This document shows positions 24,609-32,798 of a stretch of DNA of 64,000 nt, in pieces. Location: NCBI GenBank assembly GCA_964534325.1, contig CAZHOR010000015.1, positions 1 to 64,000 on the forward strand. The letters are read 5' to 3'. The DNA comes from JdFR-22 sp964534325. Its GTDB lineage: Archaea; Halobacteriota; Archaeoglobi; Archaeoglobales; Archaeoglobaceae. The notes beneath the pieces were generated by a model. That model did not search any database. It worked only from the letters and a program-made list of their open reading frames with translations, and was not told where the DNA came from. The stretch's first letter is position 1. Each line of letters begins with the position of its first letter. The position numbers and the translations under genes were made by a program.

Positions 24609-27101
24609 TCAAATCTCTTTTATACTCTCCGTAGTCAGCTCATAAGTTTTTATTTCTTCTTCTCTCATCTCGTCAAGCTCTTCTTTAATTCTTATAGAAT
24701 GTTCTCTGACCAACTCCAAAACGTTGTCACTTCCGATCTCTTCAACCAGTTCAAGCGAATTCAATATGACTGCCAGCGGGTTCCTCAGTCTATCTGCCGA
24801 CCTGTCGAACTGAGCGAGGTTTTGGGTTAATTGCTCCATTGCTGCTCTCCTATCATTTTCCACCTCGTAAGCGCTTAAAGCAAAGGCTATATTGCTGGAT
24901 AATTTTTCCAGCAGTTCTATTTCGTCTTTACTGAAATCGGAGTTGGAGTGAACGGTGATAACTCCCCGATTTTTATCGTGAATGAGAGGTATGGAAAGAG
25001 CATATCTGTGGGGTTCGGCGGTACATTGTCTGCACAGTTTATTATTTGCTCTCATTTTCATTATTTGCCCGTTCATTGCCTTGGATACAGAAGGACAACT
25101 ATTAACCACTCTGTTCATGGAATCAAAATCGATACCTACTGATTCGACGGGAATTAACTCCCCATCCCTCCGGAGGGAAGTGAAAACAAAATTATAAAAA
25201 AGAGAAAGCTTCTCGCAAACACTTTTGAGGACTACTTCAGGGTTTTTCTCCTTTGCAACCAGTTCATTTATCTCTGAATAGGCCTTAAGTAGCTTATTAA
25301 GTTTTTTGAAGTCGGTTATATCCATAAGAGATGCTACACTCTTGTGGCTCTCCGGAATATTTCCAATAGCAAAGAATACGGTCCTAACCTCCCCTTTCAT
25401 GTCAATGATCCTGAACTCACATTTCTTTCTCCTGACCCTCAAGTGAGAGGAGCTGTATTCTTTTATCGCCATCGTGCTTAAATCATCGGGATGTATCAAG
25501 TCCTTCCAGCTCATCTTGTTCTCCACTTCTTCTTTTTTGTAGCCAGTAAGTCTTTCAAATTCTTCATTGACCAGTGAGATGCTACCGTCTTCTTCCAAAA
25601 CCATCATTGCCGTTCCCGTATGCTCAAAGGTTGTCCTGTATTTCTGCTCACTTTCCCGCAAAGCCTTCTCGAATTTCTTGCGCTCGGAAACATCTCTAAC
25701 AGAGCAAAGTAACCCTATTGTATCACCTTTGTGGTTGTATACGGACGTCTTGGCTACCTGAAGCCATAATTTTCCTCCAACTCCTGTAACTTCTTCGTCC
25801 TGGACCTGTGTTTGTCCTGTTTCCATCAAATAAAGATCGTCCCTGCTGTACATTTCGGCTTCATCTGCCGGGAAAATATCGTAATCAGTCTTCCCTACTA
25901 TCTCTTCTCTGTCTTTACCCACGAACTGACAAAATGCTCTGTTGACCATCTTGTACACTAAACCCCTGTCCTTGAAAACCACAAAATCGGGGGTTGAGTT
26001 TATGATCGCCTGCAAAAGCTTCTGTTGCTCTTCCTTCTCCTTTTCAATCAGCCTGTGCTCTTCCTCTGTTGTGTGTTTATCTATGGCAAACCCTATGTCG
26101 TCTGCTATCTCTCTAAGCAGCTCTACCTCCTCACTGTCGAAGTGGTTGATGTCGGCAAAAACTGCCAGCAACTTCAGACCCTTTCTGGTATTGAAAGGTA
26201 TTAAAGCGGCAGAGTAGCGTTTCTCCTCTTTGTGATAAGGGCATTTACCGCAGTGTTTCTTTGTATCATCAAATATTATGGGATTCTCTTCAATTCTCTC
26301 GGAACCAATTATTTTCTTCACGCACAAAGGTATTTCTTCTCCCACTTCAAAGTAGCCTCCCTGCCCACTCTCAGCCACTTTCTCTACCGTATGTTCACAA
26401 ACAGCTATAGCCACGTGGAAGTATTCTCCAACTTCTCGTAATATAGTACAGGACTCAGATAGCATTTTCTCTACGTCCGATTCTCTGATAATGAGTTCAT
26501 TTACGTTTCTAATTGACTTTAAGATATTGTTCAGTCTTTCGATCCTGTTCTCTTTGTTCTTCTGGTCGGTAACATCTCTGAACGTTTTTATAATACCTTG
26601 GGTACTGCCTTCAGCATCTCTATATGGAGTGGTAACATCTTGAATCCAGTAGCCGTCCCTGAATTTTTCATCTACAATAATATTTTCTCCAGACAGTATG
26701 CGTCTCATTTTACAATTTTGGGTGGAACAAAAATCTTTGGGGATTACCTCATAACACTTCATTCCCATAGTATCTTGTGTTAAGTCCCCTAAACTCTTCT
26801 TTAGAGCAGAATTGGTCATTAACAGGTTATAATCTTCATCTATAACCATTAATCCGTATCCGATTTCCTCCAGTATCCTCTTCAATCTGTTTTTGGTATC
26901 TGTAACCTTTTTCTTGGGCCAGATCAACAGAGGAGAGATCAGAAGGACGAGTATACTAGCATCCAAAAAGGTGCGATAGTATGAACCAAGGGATAGAGGA
27001 GCGATTTCCAGGGTTGTCATAATAAAGAACTCTACCATAAATATGGCAAGAGCCAGCAGCAGGAAAGTCCTGGTTTCATCCCGAACATTAAACTTCCTCA
27101 T
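24609..27101 (-). CDS. Membrane PAS/GAF multi-sensor with degenerate kinase dimerisation helix
   Basis: The 830-residue protein has two TM helices (about 11-31 and 46-62). These are followed by PAS (72-180), GAF (200-340, with CGKC at 284-287), PAS (365-478), PAS (485-600), GAF (603-745, with CRQC at 690-693) and a final helical segment (750-825). The last segment contains SADRLRNPLAVI, the H-box equivalent, but Asp770 replaces the His and no HATPase domain follows. It therefore cannot be a normal histidine kinase. It shares this end and its second TM helix with the 191-residue protein at 15551-16126. The paired cysteines in each GAF could bind metal or respond to redox. GAGGAG precedes the ATG. 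Confidence 0.78.
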   Translation of the reverse strand: MRKFNVRDETRTFLLLALAIFMVEFFIMTTLEIAPLSLGSYYRTFLDASILVLLISPLLIWPKKKVTDTKNRLKRILEEIGYGLMVIDEDYNLLMTNSALKKSLGDLTQDTMGMKCYEVIPKDFCSTQNCKMRRILSGENIIVDEKFRDGYWIQDVTTPYRDAEGSTQGIIKTFRDVTDQKNKENRIERLNNILKSIRNVNELIIRESDVEKMLSESCTILREVGEYFHVAIAVCEHTVEKVAESGQGGYFEVGEEIPLCVKKIIGSERIEENPIIFDDTKKHCGKCPYHKEEKRYSAALIPFNTRKGLKLLAVFADINHFDSEEVELLREIADDIGFAIDKHTTEEEHRLIEKEKEEQQKLLQAIINSTPDFVVFKDRGLVYKMVNRAFCQFVGKDREEIVGKTDYDIFPADEAEMYSRDDLYLMETGQTQVQDEEVTGVGGKLWLQVAKTSVYNHKGDTIGLLCSVRDVSERKKFEKALRESEQKYRTTFEHTGTAMMVLEEDGSISLVNEEFERLTGYKKEEVENKMSWKDLIHPDDLSTMAIKEYSSSHLRVRRKKCEFRIIDMKGEVRTVFFAIGNIPESHKSVASLMDITDFKKLNKLLKAYSEINELVAKEKNPEVVLKSVCEKLSLFYNFVFTSLRRDGELIPVESVGIDFDSMNRVVNSCPSVSKAMNGQIMKMRANNKLCRQCTAEPHRYALSIPLIHDKNRGVITVHSNSDFSKDEIELLEKLSSNIAFALSAYEVENDRRAAMEQLTQNLAQFDRSADRLRNPLAVILNSLELVEEIGSDNVLELVREHSIRIKEELDEMREEEIKTYELTTESIKEI

Positions 27102-27234
27102 CGTACTCCTCTTGAGTTATAATTAAATAATTACAAATATGCAAGTTAATACATCGAATCAATATTTATAAGGGTGTCGGAATAACCATGATGAAATAAT
27201 ATGTCGGATAAATAAATATCCTGGTTCTGATGTT

Positions 27235-28902
27235 TTAAAATTGCTCTGCAGGCACTTCAGTGATATTTCCCCGCCATATTCTACCCAGCTTGGAAAAAAC
27301 CCATTTATCCGGGCTCCACACTTCTACCCAGTCATTTTGATTTCTTACTCCTCTCCCCACCTGCTGAATTAGATTTCTCTCCGCAATGTCGTTATAGTAC
27401 TTCCAGAAAGCTTTTTCGCCCAGCTTGTGCTTCATTGTCTGCAATATGGGGTCCTTAGCATCGGGGAAAGGGCATTTGAGCAGTATAATTGAGCGACACT
27501 TATCGTCGGAGAGGTCCAGTCCCCTGGAGGCCACCGTGCTCCAATCCTCTTCGCCATCCTCAAGGACATTGATGTTTTTGAAGTCCTTCTCTACGCCGTC
27601 GGCGTATTTCTTTCCCCACACCTGTATGAGCTTCGGCTGTTTAGCCTGCTCCACTATCCAGTCCCTCAGCTGGAAATACTCCTGTCTAAACCGGTTGTCT
27701 TTCCACCTCTTGAAATTCACTGGCTCTTCTCTCCCGGTCCTCATGGCATAAACCGTCCCCGGATGCCGTTCTTCTCCCCAACAAAAAGCATATTCGTCGG
27801 GGGCAAGTCCGTAAACCTCTTCTAGAACAGAGAGGTCCTGAAAGGTGGCTGACATGAACACCAGCTTTCCACTTCTTCTTCGCACCTCTTTCAGGACAAA
27901 AGAAGGCTCTGCAAGGTAGAACATCATGCGGTCCTTATAGACCACAGCGTAGGCTTCGTGAGCGTACATGCTAATCATTTTCAATCTGTTCAGCTCTCCA
28001 GCCCTGGTTATATCCTGAAGCTCAACCAGCCAGTCAAGAAGATGGAGTAGAGGCTCTACCGACCCCATATACCCCTGGTAGTTCTCCAGCAATCTGTTGA
28101 ACTCTCTGATCAGGTCGTCCCTGAATTCGTCTTCTATCAGGTCCTGGTATTTGTTGAATAGCTTATCCAGCTTCTCTTTCCCTACACTGATGCGGAAACA
28201 CAAACCATCAAGATAAGCATCTCCTTCGTCTATTATCTCCACAGGGACCGAGGCTTTCCTCCCGGAAAAAGTCTCTATGTCCCATAGGGCTGAATTCATG
28301 ATTATAGCGATCTCATCCTTTAGATAAGACTGATATTGGGTATAGTAGGGGCAGTTCTCCTTGCGATGAACGAAACCGTAGGGTCCGTCAACCGCCTGGT
28401 ACTCGCTCATCGCAGCATCCAGTTGTTGAGCATAGTTTTCGGCGATGGGTTTTTTGGTGACCGGTGACCAGTAAGGACATTCTCTGGCAACTCCCAGCCT
28501 ATTCTCTTCCTTTCTGAGAGGTCTGGAGCAAGGCAGGCTTTTATAATCGCACTTAACCCTGTTCTCAAAGTAGGGGCAATAGAAGTTATTCCTCCCTTTT
28601 ATCTGCTCAACCTTGAGGGCTTCGCCGTCTTCCATCAGAATGCATGTATCCCCTTGCTGGTAATCCTGCTGGTACTGGTTCTCCAGAGCTTTGGTAGGTG
28701 TTTGAATGATTCCTTTACCGAATTCGGCTATTAGGTGCAGTGCCACCACACTCTTACCGGTGCCTACTGCCCCCTGCAAAAAGACAATATCGAACTCCTG
28801 AAGAGCATCATATATCTCATTTATGAGGTCATACTGGCTCTTTGACCGGTAATCAAGAGGATGTATGGCCTCATTCCTTTTCTGATTATATAGTCTCCAC
28901 AT
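27235..28902 (-). CDS. XPD/DinG-type superfamily 2 helicase
   Basis: The 555-residue protein has Walker A GAVGTGKS (residues 44-51), a DEAH-box variant DEGD (225-228), the motif III/IV-region FMSATFQDL, and a C-terminal QQVGRGVRN. These identify a Rad3/XPD-like superfamily 2 helicase. Cysteines at about 109, 118, 125, 142 and 184 lie between Walker A and DEGD, where XPD and DinG carry a [4Fe-4S] cluster. Archaeal XPD is usually 600-700 residues, so this is a short, divergent relative. It probably unwinds DNA 5'-3' in repair, but whether it is the cell's main XPD is unclear. Confidence 0.75.
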   Translation of the reverse strand: MWRLYNQKRNEAIHPLDYRSKSQYDLINEIYDALQEFDIVFLQGAVGTGKSVVALHLIAEFGKGIIQTPTKALENQYQQDYQQGDTCILMEDGEALKVEQIKGRNNFYCPYFENRVKCDYKSLPCSRPLRKEENRLGVARECPYWSPVTKKPIAENYAQQLDAAMSEYQAVDGPYGFVHRKENCPYYTQYQSYLKDEIAIIMNSALWDIETFSGRKASVPVEIIDEGDAYLDGLCFRISVGKEKLDKLFNKYQDLIEDEFRDDLIREFNRLLENYQGYMGSVEPLLHLLDWLVELQDITRAGELNRLKMISMYAHEAYAVVYKDRMMFYLAEPSFVLKEVRRRSGKLVFMSATFQDLSVLEEVYGLAPDEYAFCWGEERHPGTVYAMRTGREEPVNFKRWKDNRFRQEYFQLRDWIVEQAKQPKLIQVWGKKYADGVEKDFKNINVLEDGEEDWSTVASRGLDLSDDKCRSIILLKCPFPDAKDPILQTMKHKLGEKAFWKYYNDIAERNLIQQVGRGVRNQNDWVEVWSPDKWVFSKLGRIWRGNITEVPAEQF

Positions 28903-29098
28903 AATGATTCAGTTGATTTGATTATTACTTTAACTGATTATTGCTTAAAGTGAACAATGTGCAGGAAGGTAATAAGAGTATTGGGTGGAACGAAGATCAA
29001 GTGATCGGTTCGGACTCCAAAACCTGAAAATCGACTACATATTGTTATTGCTTCACAATGTGAAATATTTTAAGGAGATTTAACCTAGTACAACTAAA

Positions 29099-30196
29099 AT
29101 GGATTCAACGTATCACTGGGACATGGAATCGATAGCGGAAAAAATAAAGAGCGAGTTTGTAGTCAGAGAAGGTGTGTTCAGAGGAAATCATGTCATTTTT
29201 CGCTGTCAGAGACCTTTCAACCCTGAAGAAGGAGCTAACAAGCTTATAGGTAAGTTAAAAGATATAGGCTACGTCCCGTTCATATCACAGAAAGGAGAAG
29301 ACATAGTAATAACCGTTAGACCCCTCATGAAGACCAGAGAATCCGGTCCAGGTACCAAACACCTAATCCTCTTTATTCTCACTGTCTTGACCACACTGGC
29401 GGCAGGGGCTATCCTATTGGGTGTCAATTTGATGGAAAACCCTCTATTTATATGGAGGGGCTGGCCATTCGCTCTTGCCATTATGACCGTGCTGGGTATG
29501 CATGAACTTGGTCACTACATCATGTCCAAGAAGAGGGATGTTGTAGCCACACTCCCCTTCTTCATACCCGCACCGACTATACTGGGGACCTTTGGCGCGG
29601 TGATAAGCATGAAAAGTCCCATGCCTGACAGAAGGTCAATGTTCGATATAGGTATTGCCGGACCGGTACTGGGACTTGTATTTGCGGTACCGGTAACTAT
29701 TATAGGTCTTATGAACTCTCCCATAGATGTTCAGCTCCCCTTGGACGGAGAACAGGGGGTTGGCATCGCTTTGGGAGCACCTCTTATCTTTCAGGCTTTA
29801 ATAGAGCTGGTACCGGTCAACCTGAGCGAAGGGATCCTGCATCCCGTAGCCTTTGCTGGCTGGGTGGGATTTTTTGTAACTTTCTTGAACCTCCTTCCCG
29901 TAGGACAGCTCGATGGAGGTCACATAGCCAGAGCACTCCTGGGAGACTGGTATAATTACCTCTCAGGAGCAGTTCCCTTAATTCTCTTTGGAATGGGCTT
30001 TACTATATCCATGCTGGGGTCCAATGGAACAATATGGATCGTGTGGGGGCTCATCGGTTCATTCTTCCATAGTGCAGGACATCCCCCACCCCTCAACGAC
30101 ATTTCCCACCTGGACTCCAAGCGAAAAATAGCCGGAATACTTATCTTCGGAGTAATGCTGGCGTGCTTCACCCCCGTACCATTCCAAACCATCTAA
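29099..30196 (+). CDS. Site-2 protease family membrane metalloprotease
   Basis: The 365-residue protein has a soluble N-terminal region (about 1-85) followed by six or seven TM helices. The zinc-binding HELGH lies at residues 135-139 and the second catalytic motif LLPVGQLDGGH has Asp272, the M50/S2P signature. Such proteases cleave membrane-bound regulators within the bilayer. The N-terminal domain resembles a PDZ-free regulatory extension common in archaea. AAATATTTTAAGG lies about 26 nt before the ATG, implying a leaderless start. No obvious substrate gene is adjacent. Confidence 0.9.
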   Translation: MDSTYHWDMESIAEKIKSEFVVREGVFRGNHVIFRCQRPFNPEEGANKLIGKLKDIGYVPFISQKGEDIVITVRPLMKTRESGPGTKHLILFILTVLTTLAAGAILLGVNLMENPLFIWRGWPFALAIMTVLGMHELGHYIMSKKRDVVATLPFFIPAPTILGTFGAVISMKSPMPDRRSMFDIGIAGPVLGLVFAVPVTIIGLMNSPIDVQLPLDGEQGVGIALGAPLIFQALIELVPVNLSEGILHPVAFAGWVGFFVTFLNLLPVGQLDGGHIARALLGDWYNYLSGAVPLILFGMGFTISMLGSNGTIWIVWGLIGSFFHSAGHPPPLNDISHLDSKRKIAGILIFGVMLACFTPVPFQTI

Positions 30197-30237
30197 GACG
30201 TCTCAGATAACGTCCTCAGCTGAATTAATCTCTTAAA

Positions 30238-30284
30238 CATTAGCCATTAACCATTAGCCATTAGCCATTAGCCATTAGCATTAG
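30238..30284. repeat. 7-bp tandem repeat CATTAGC
   Basis: Six consecutive copies of CATTAGC (one variant, CATTAAC) followed by a partial ATTAG fill the space between the convergent protease and hypothetical genes. A related CATTAGT pair is found near 37615-37628. It looks like a slippage microsatellite rather than a regulatory array. Confidence 0.85.
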
Positions 30285-30287
30285 TTT

Positions 30288-30950
30288 TTAGGTGCTCTGG
30301 GCATCTTGGTAGATAAGTTTCAGTATTTCGGTGAAATTATCTTTTACTCTGGAGAACATGTTCTTCATTGAGTTCTCTGTCCTCTCGTTGAACCTGTATT
30401 TAATGTTTGACTCTTTGAAACTGCCGGTTATGTCAAAAACTTTGTCATCAAGTAATCGATGGCAAACAAAGTAAATATTTTGGCTTACAGGGCAAAGAGA
30501 GAACTCCTGATACTTGGATAGCTTCTGCTTGACGTAGCCCAATAACTTTCTTTCCTCGTTTGTGGTCATCTCCGGCAGCAATCTGACCTTCAAAAGGAAA
30601 TAAGGTTCTGGCGGGTTTTGCCACCAGTCAGCATAATCTACAGTGTGATGGAGGAAATATGCGTTCAACCCTTTCAACCCGAAGTTATCGTAAGCAGTTT
30701 GGGCTTTGAAAAAGAAGCAGGGAATATTCTTCCGGCATTTAGCAGACCACCAGCTATTCTTAAGCAATTCCTTGACCTCTTGCTCATCAGTCGGATTTGT
30801 GGTGTTTTTTACCTTAATAAACTTTAATGTTGCTTCCCATTGTTCTTCACTCCCACTGTCAGAGGTGGTCAAGCTATAGACTCCGTCGAAGATATGCGTA
30901 TCTATTTCCAGTAGCTCAGCTATTTGTCGATGGGTTTCCAGGGATGGCAT
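30288..30950 (-). CDS. Hypothetical protein
   Basis: I do not recognise this 220-residue protein. It has no TM segments or signal peptide. Notable are a Trp/Cys-rich block (NSWWSAKCRKNIPCFFFKAQ, normal helical spacing), an aromatic stretch HHTVDYADWWQNPPEPYF near residue 110, and a later FSLCPVSQNIYFVCH. The opening SLETHRQIAELLEID looks like a small helical cap. Codon usage is ordinary, which supports a real gene. No operon partner is present. Confidence 0.6.
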   Translation of the reverse strand: MPSLETHRQIAELLEIDTHIFDGVYSLTTSDSGSEEQWEATLKFIKVKNTTNPTDEQEVKELLKNSWWSAKCRKNIPCFFFKAQTAYDNFGLKGLNAYFLHHTVDYADWWQNPPEPYFLLKVRLLPEMTTNEERKLLGYVKQKLSKYQEFSLCPVSQNIYFVCHRLLDDKVFDITGSFKESNIKYRFNERTENSMKNMFSRVKDNFTEILKLIYQDAQST

Positions 30951-31104
30951 TTGACACCTCTCACGTTACAGGTATCATTTATTAAACTTATTCAAATCAT
31001 GTGTCCCCCCGGTGAAAATATTCAGGGAAAGTGGGGTAATGAGTAGGGAACAAAATAGTACGTGATTAAACTAAATATGTAAGTGAGAAATCTGTATCAG
31101 TGTC

Positions 31105-31162
31105 GTAAGGTTCGATCTTAGAGAAGGTCTTCTCTATTCAAACCAAGATGAGTGAACCTTAC
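31105..31162. ncRNA. Candidate stem-closed element B
   Basis: In the 725-bp gene-free region 30951-31675, GTAAGGTTC (31105-31113) and GAACCTTAC (31154-31162) form a perfect 9-bp stem. Inside, GATCTT can pair with AAGAT and AGAGAA with TTCTCT, giving a long imperfect hairpin. A weak TAAATATG lies about 28 nt upstream on the plus strand. It could be a small RNA or a decayed inverted-repeat element; strand and role are uncertain. The rest of the region has an open frame with no supporting features and a 16-bp tandem duplication. Confidence 0.35.
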
Positions 31163-31576
31163 CTGACTGTACATCCCGCTCAAATTGCCCGTTTGCCTTG
31201 CAGGCTTCCTGTGTTGTCTTAAGTTTCTCCGAAACATGTTTCAATGTTGTCACCAGAACATAAAAAACTTTTGGTAGATATGAGGATTTATCAAAAAACT
31301 TTCAGCTATCGTCTGCTCCTTCAAGAGCCTTTTAAAATTTATTTCTCCATCAAATCTCGTCCATATTAATTATTTGGTATTTTTAAAAAATCGGGCTATA
31401 TTAAGATGAATAAGCAGAAACAGACTTATATGTTAATCAAATCTTCTTTCCAACGGTATTCCACAAAAAAACTTGGATTATTATGGACACTAAAAACAGA
31501 TTTCTCTATGAAATATCTTCGTTTTCCCTCAATTAGCGATAAACAGCCGATAAGTAGTGCCTTAAATAACAGAAAT

Positions 31577-31608
31577 GCTGGAATAAAGAATGGCTGGAAT
31601 AAAGAATG
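31577..31608. repeat. 16-bp tandem duplication
   Basis: GCTGGAATAAAGAATG occurs twice in direct succession at 31577-31592 and 31593-31608. It lies upstream of hsp20 on the opposite strand, in a region without a convincing gene. Confidence 0.75.
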
Positions 31609-31675
31609 GACGTACAGCGGAGAGCGAGGACCAACAAACTTTGGAGGGATAATAAATTGATTCTTTGTTGGTCTG

Positions 31676-32107
31676 TCACTCCACGTTTATGCTGGTCTTC
31701 TTGGCAGTCTCTGCTTTTGGCATGGTCACTTCCAGAACTCCGTTGTTGTACGTTGCTTTGACCTCGTCCTCTTTAACATCAGAAGGCAGCGTTATCTTTC
31801 TTCTGACCTCACCGAATTTCCTCTCCTGCCTGATAAAGTCTTTCTCTTTTTCTTCTTCTTTCTCCTCTTTTTTGGCGTAAATGTCCAGCTGGCTGTCTTC
31901 AATACCGACTTCTATGTCCTTTTTGTTGAACCCCGGTAATTCGGCAGTAACCCTTATTTTATCTCCCTCATCAATAACGTCAGCGGGGAACTGGGTAACC
32001 TCCGGTACTATCGCTCCTTTCTCGCCAGTCTTTATCTCTCCCATTAGATCGTCGATCCTATCCTGCAACCGTCTTATTTCTTCAAAAGAATCCAACCATC
32101 TCTTCAT
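31676..32107 (-). CDS. hsp20: Small heat-shock protein Hsp20
   Basis: The 143-residue protein has an alpha-crystallin domain at about 45-135. Strand motifs are present (IRVTAELPGFNKKDIEVGI, then FGEVRRKITLPSDV), and the terminal A-x-x-x-NGVLEVTMPK signature occurs as ATYNNGVLEVTMPK. The end ISINVE-like TSINVE supplies the I/V-x-I/V tail that docks between dimers. It is an ATP-independent holdase chaperone. The linker between strands is unusually rich in Lys/Glu (residues 80-92). The gene stands alone. Confidence 0.94.
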   Translation of the reverse strand: MKRWLDSFEEIRRLQDRIDDLMGEIKTGEKGAIVPEVTQFPADVIDEGDKIRVTAELPGFNKKDIEVGIEDSQLDIYAKKEEKEEEKEKDFIRQERKFGEVRRKITLPSDVKEDEVKATYNNGVLEVTMPKAETAKKTSINVE

Positions 32108-32235
32108 TACCTATCACATCCCTTCTCCATTGTTATTCCATATTTAGGTGGGTAGAAGGCACTATAAAAATTTTTTTCAGGAATATCAAGTATTCGGGAA
32201 TGAATTCACTGTTATTCCAGCAATTCACTCTGGAT

Positions 32236-32703
32236 TCACTTCTCCTTCTTGATCCTGAGCGATATATCTTTTCCCAGGCAGTTGGTGTTCTTGCATGCAG
32301 CACAGATGATAAACGGCTTAACAATTCCAATGAAAATTACGAGTCCCCCAAAAGACAGCAAGTAAATCGGTCTGTCGAGCACAAATAATAGGGGGAATGC
32401 CAGCAATATAATGAAAGCCATCACAGGGAAGGCCTTCTCTATGGATGTGTATTCTCCCTCTTTTTTGGTGAACAGTTTCTTGTTCAGAGGGCCGGCAAAG
32501 ATATATGAGCATTTCTCCCCGTAATGAGGACATTTGGTGCAGAAGACCGCCATGGTTGCTCCTGTATAGATAAAGATAATGTATGCTACGTAAAAGTAGC
32601 CTGCCAGGACGTTGGTAGCGAAAAGGACGTAAAGCCCCAGTAAGACATAAGCAGAAAACAGGGGAAGGAATGTGAACCAGTCCTTGTAGCCAAATCCACT
32701 CAT
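32236..32703 (-). CDS. Four-helix membrane protein with cysteine motif
   Basis: The 155-residue protein has about four TM helices. After the second comes a cytoplasmic or external loop with CTKCPHYGEKCSY. A second cysteine cluster ICAACKNTNCLG follows the last helix. Two CxxC-like groups suggest metal or Fe-S binding, but I recognise no named family. The ATG at 32703, preceded by GGGGAG, is preferred over a TTG/ATG-type extension of 29 residues that is not hydrophobic. It is divergent from the adenylate-forming enzyme gene, with under 100 bp between them. Confidence 0.6.
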   Translation of the reverse strand: MSGFGYKDWFTFLPLFSAYVLLGLYVLFATNVLAGYFYVAYIIFIYTGATMAVFCTKCPHYGEKCSYIFAGPLNKKLFTKKEGEYTSIEKAFPVMAFIILLAFPLLFVLDRPIYLLSFGGLVIFIGIVKPFIICAACKNTNCLGKDISLRIKKEK

Positions 32704-32798
32704 GATCTCCCCGTAACACCAGTAATCTTTAAAAATATTTGTGTTCCCCGGGAAAGGGTGACAATAGAAATTTAAACTTTTAAACCACACTGAATATA

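Noticed and set aside
31406..31660. 84-codon open frame
   Set aside because: No ribosome site, no recognisable domain, low-complexity AT-rich codons and an internal 16-bp tandem duplication; more likely chance.
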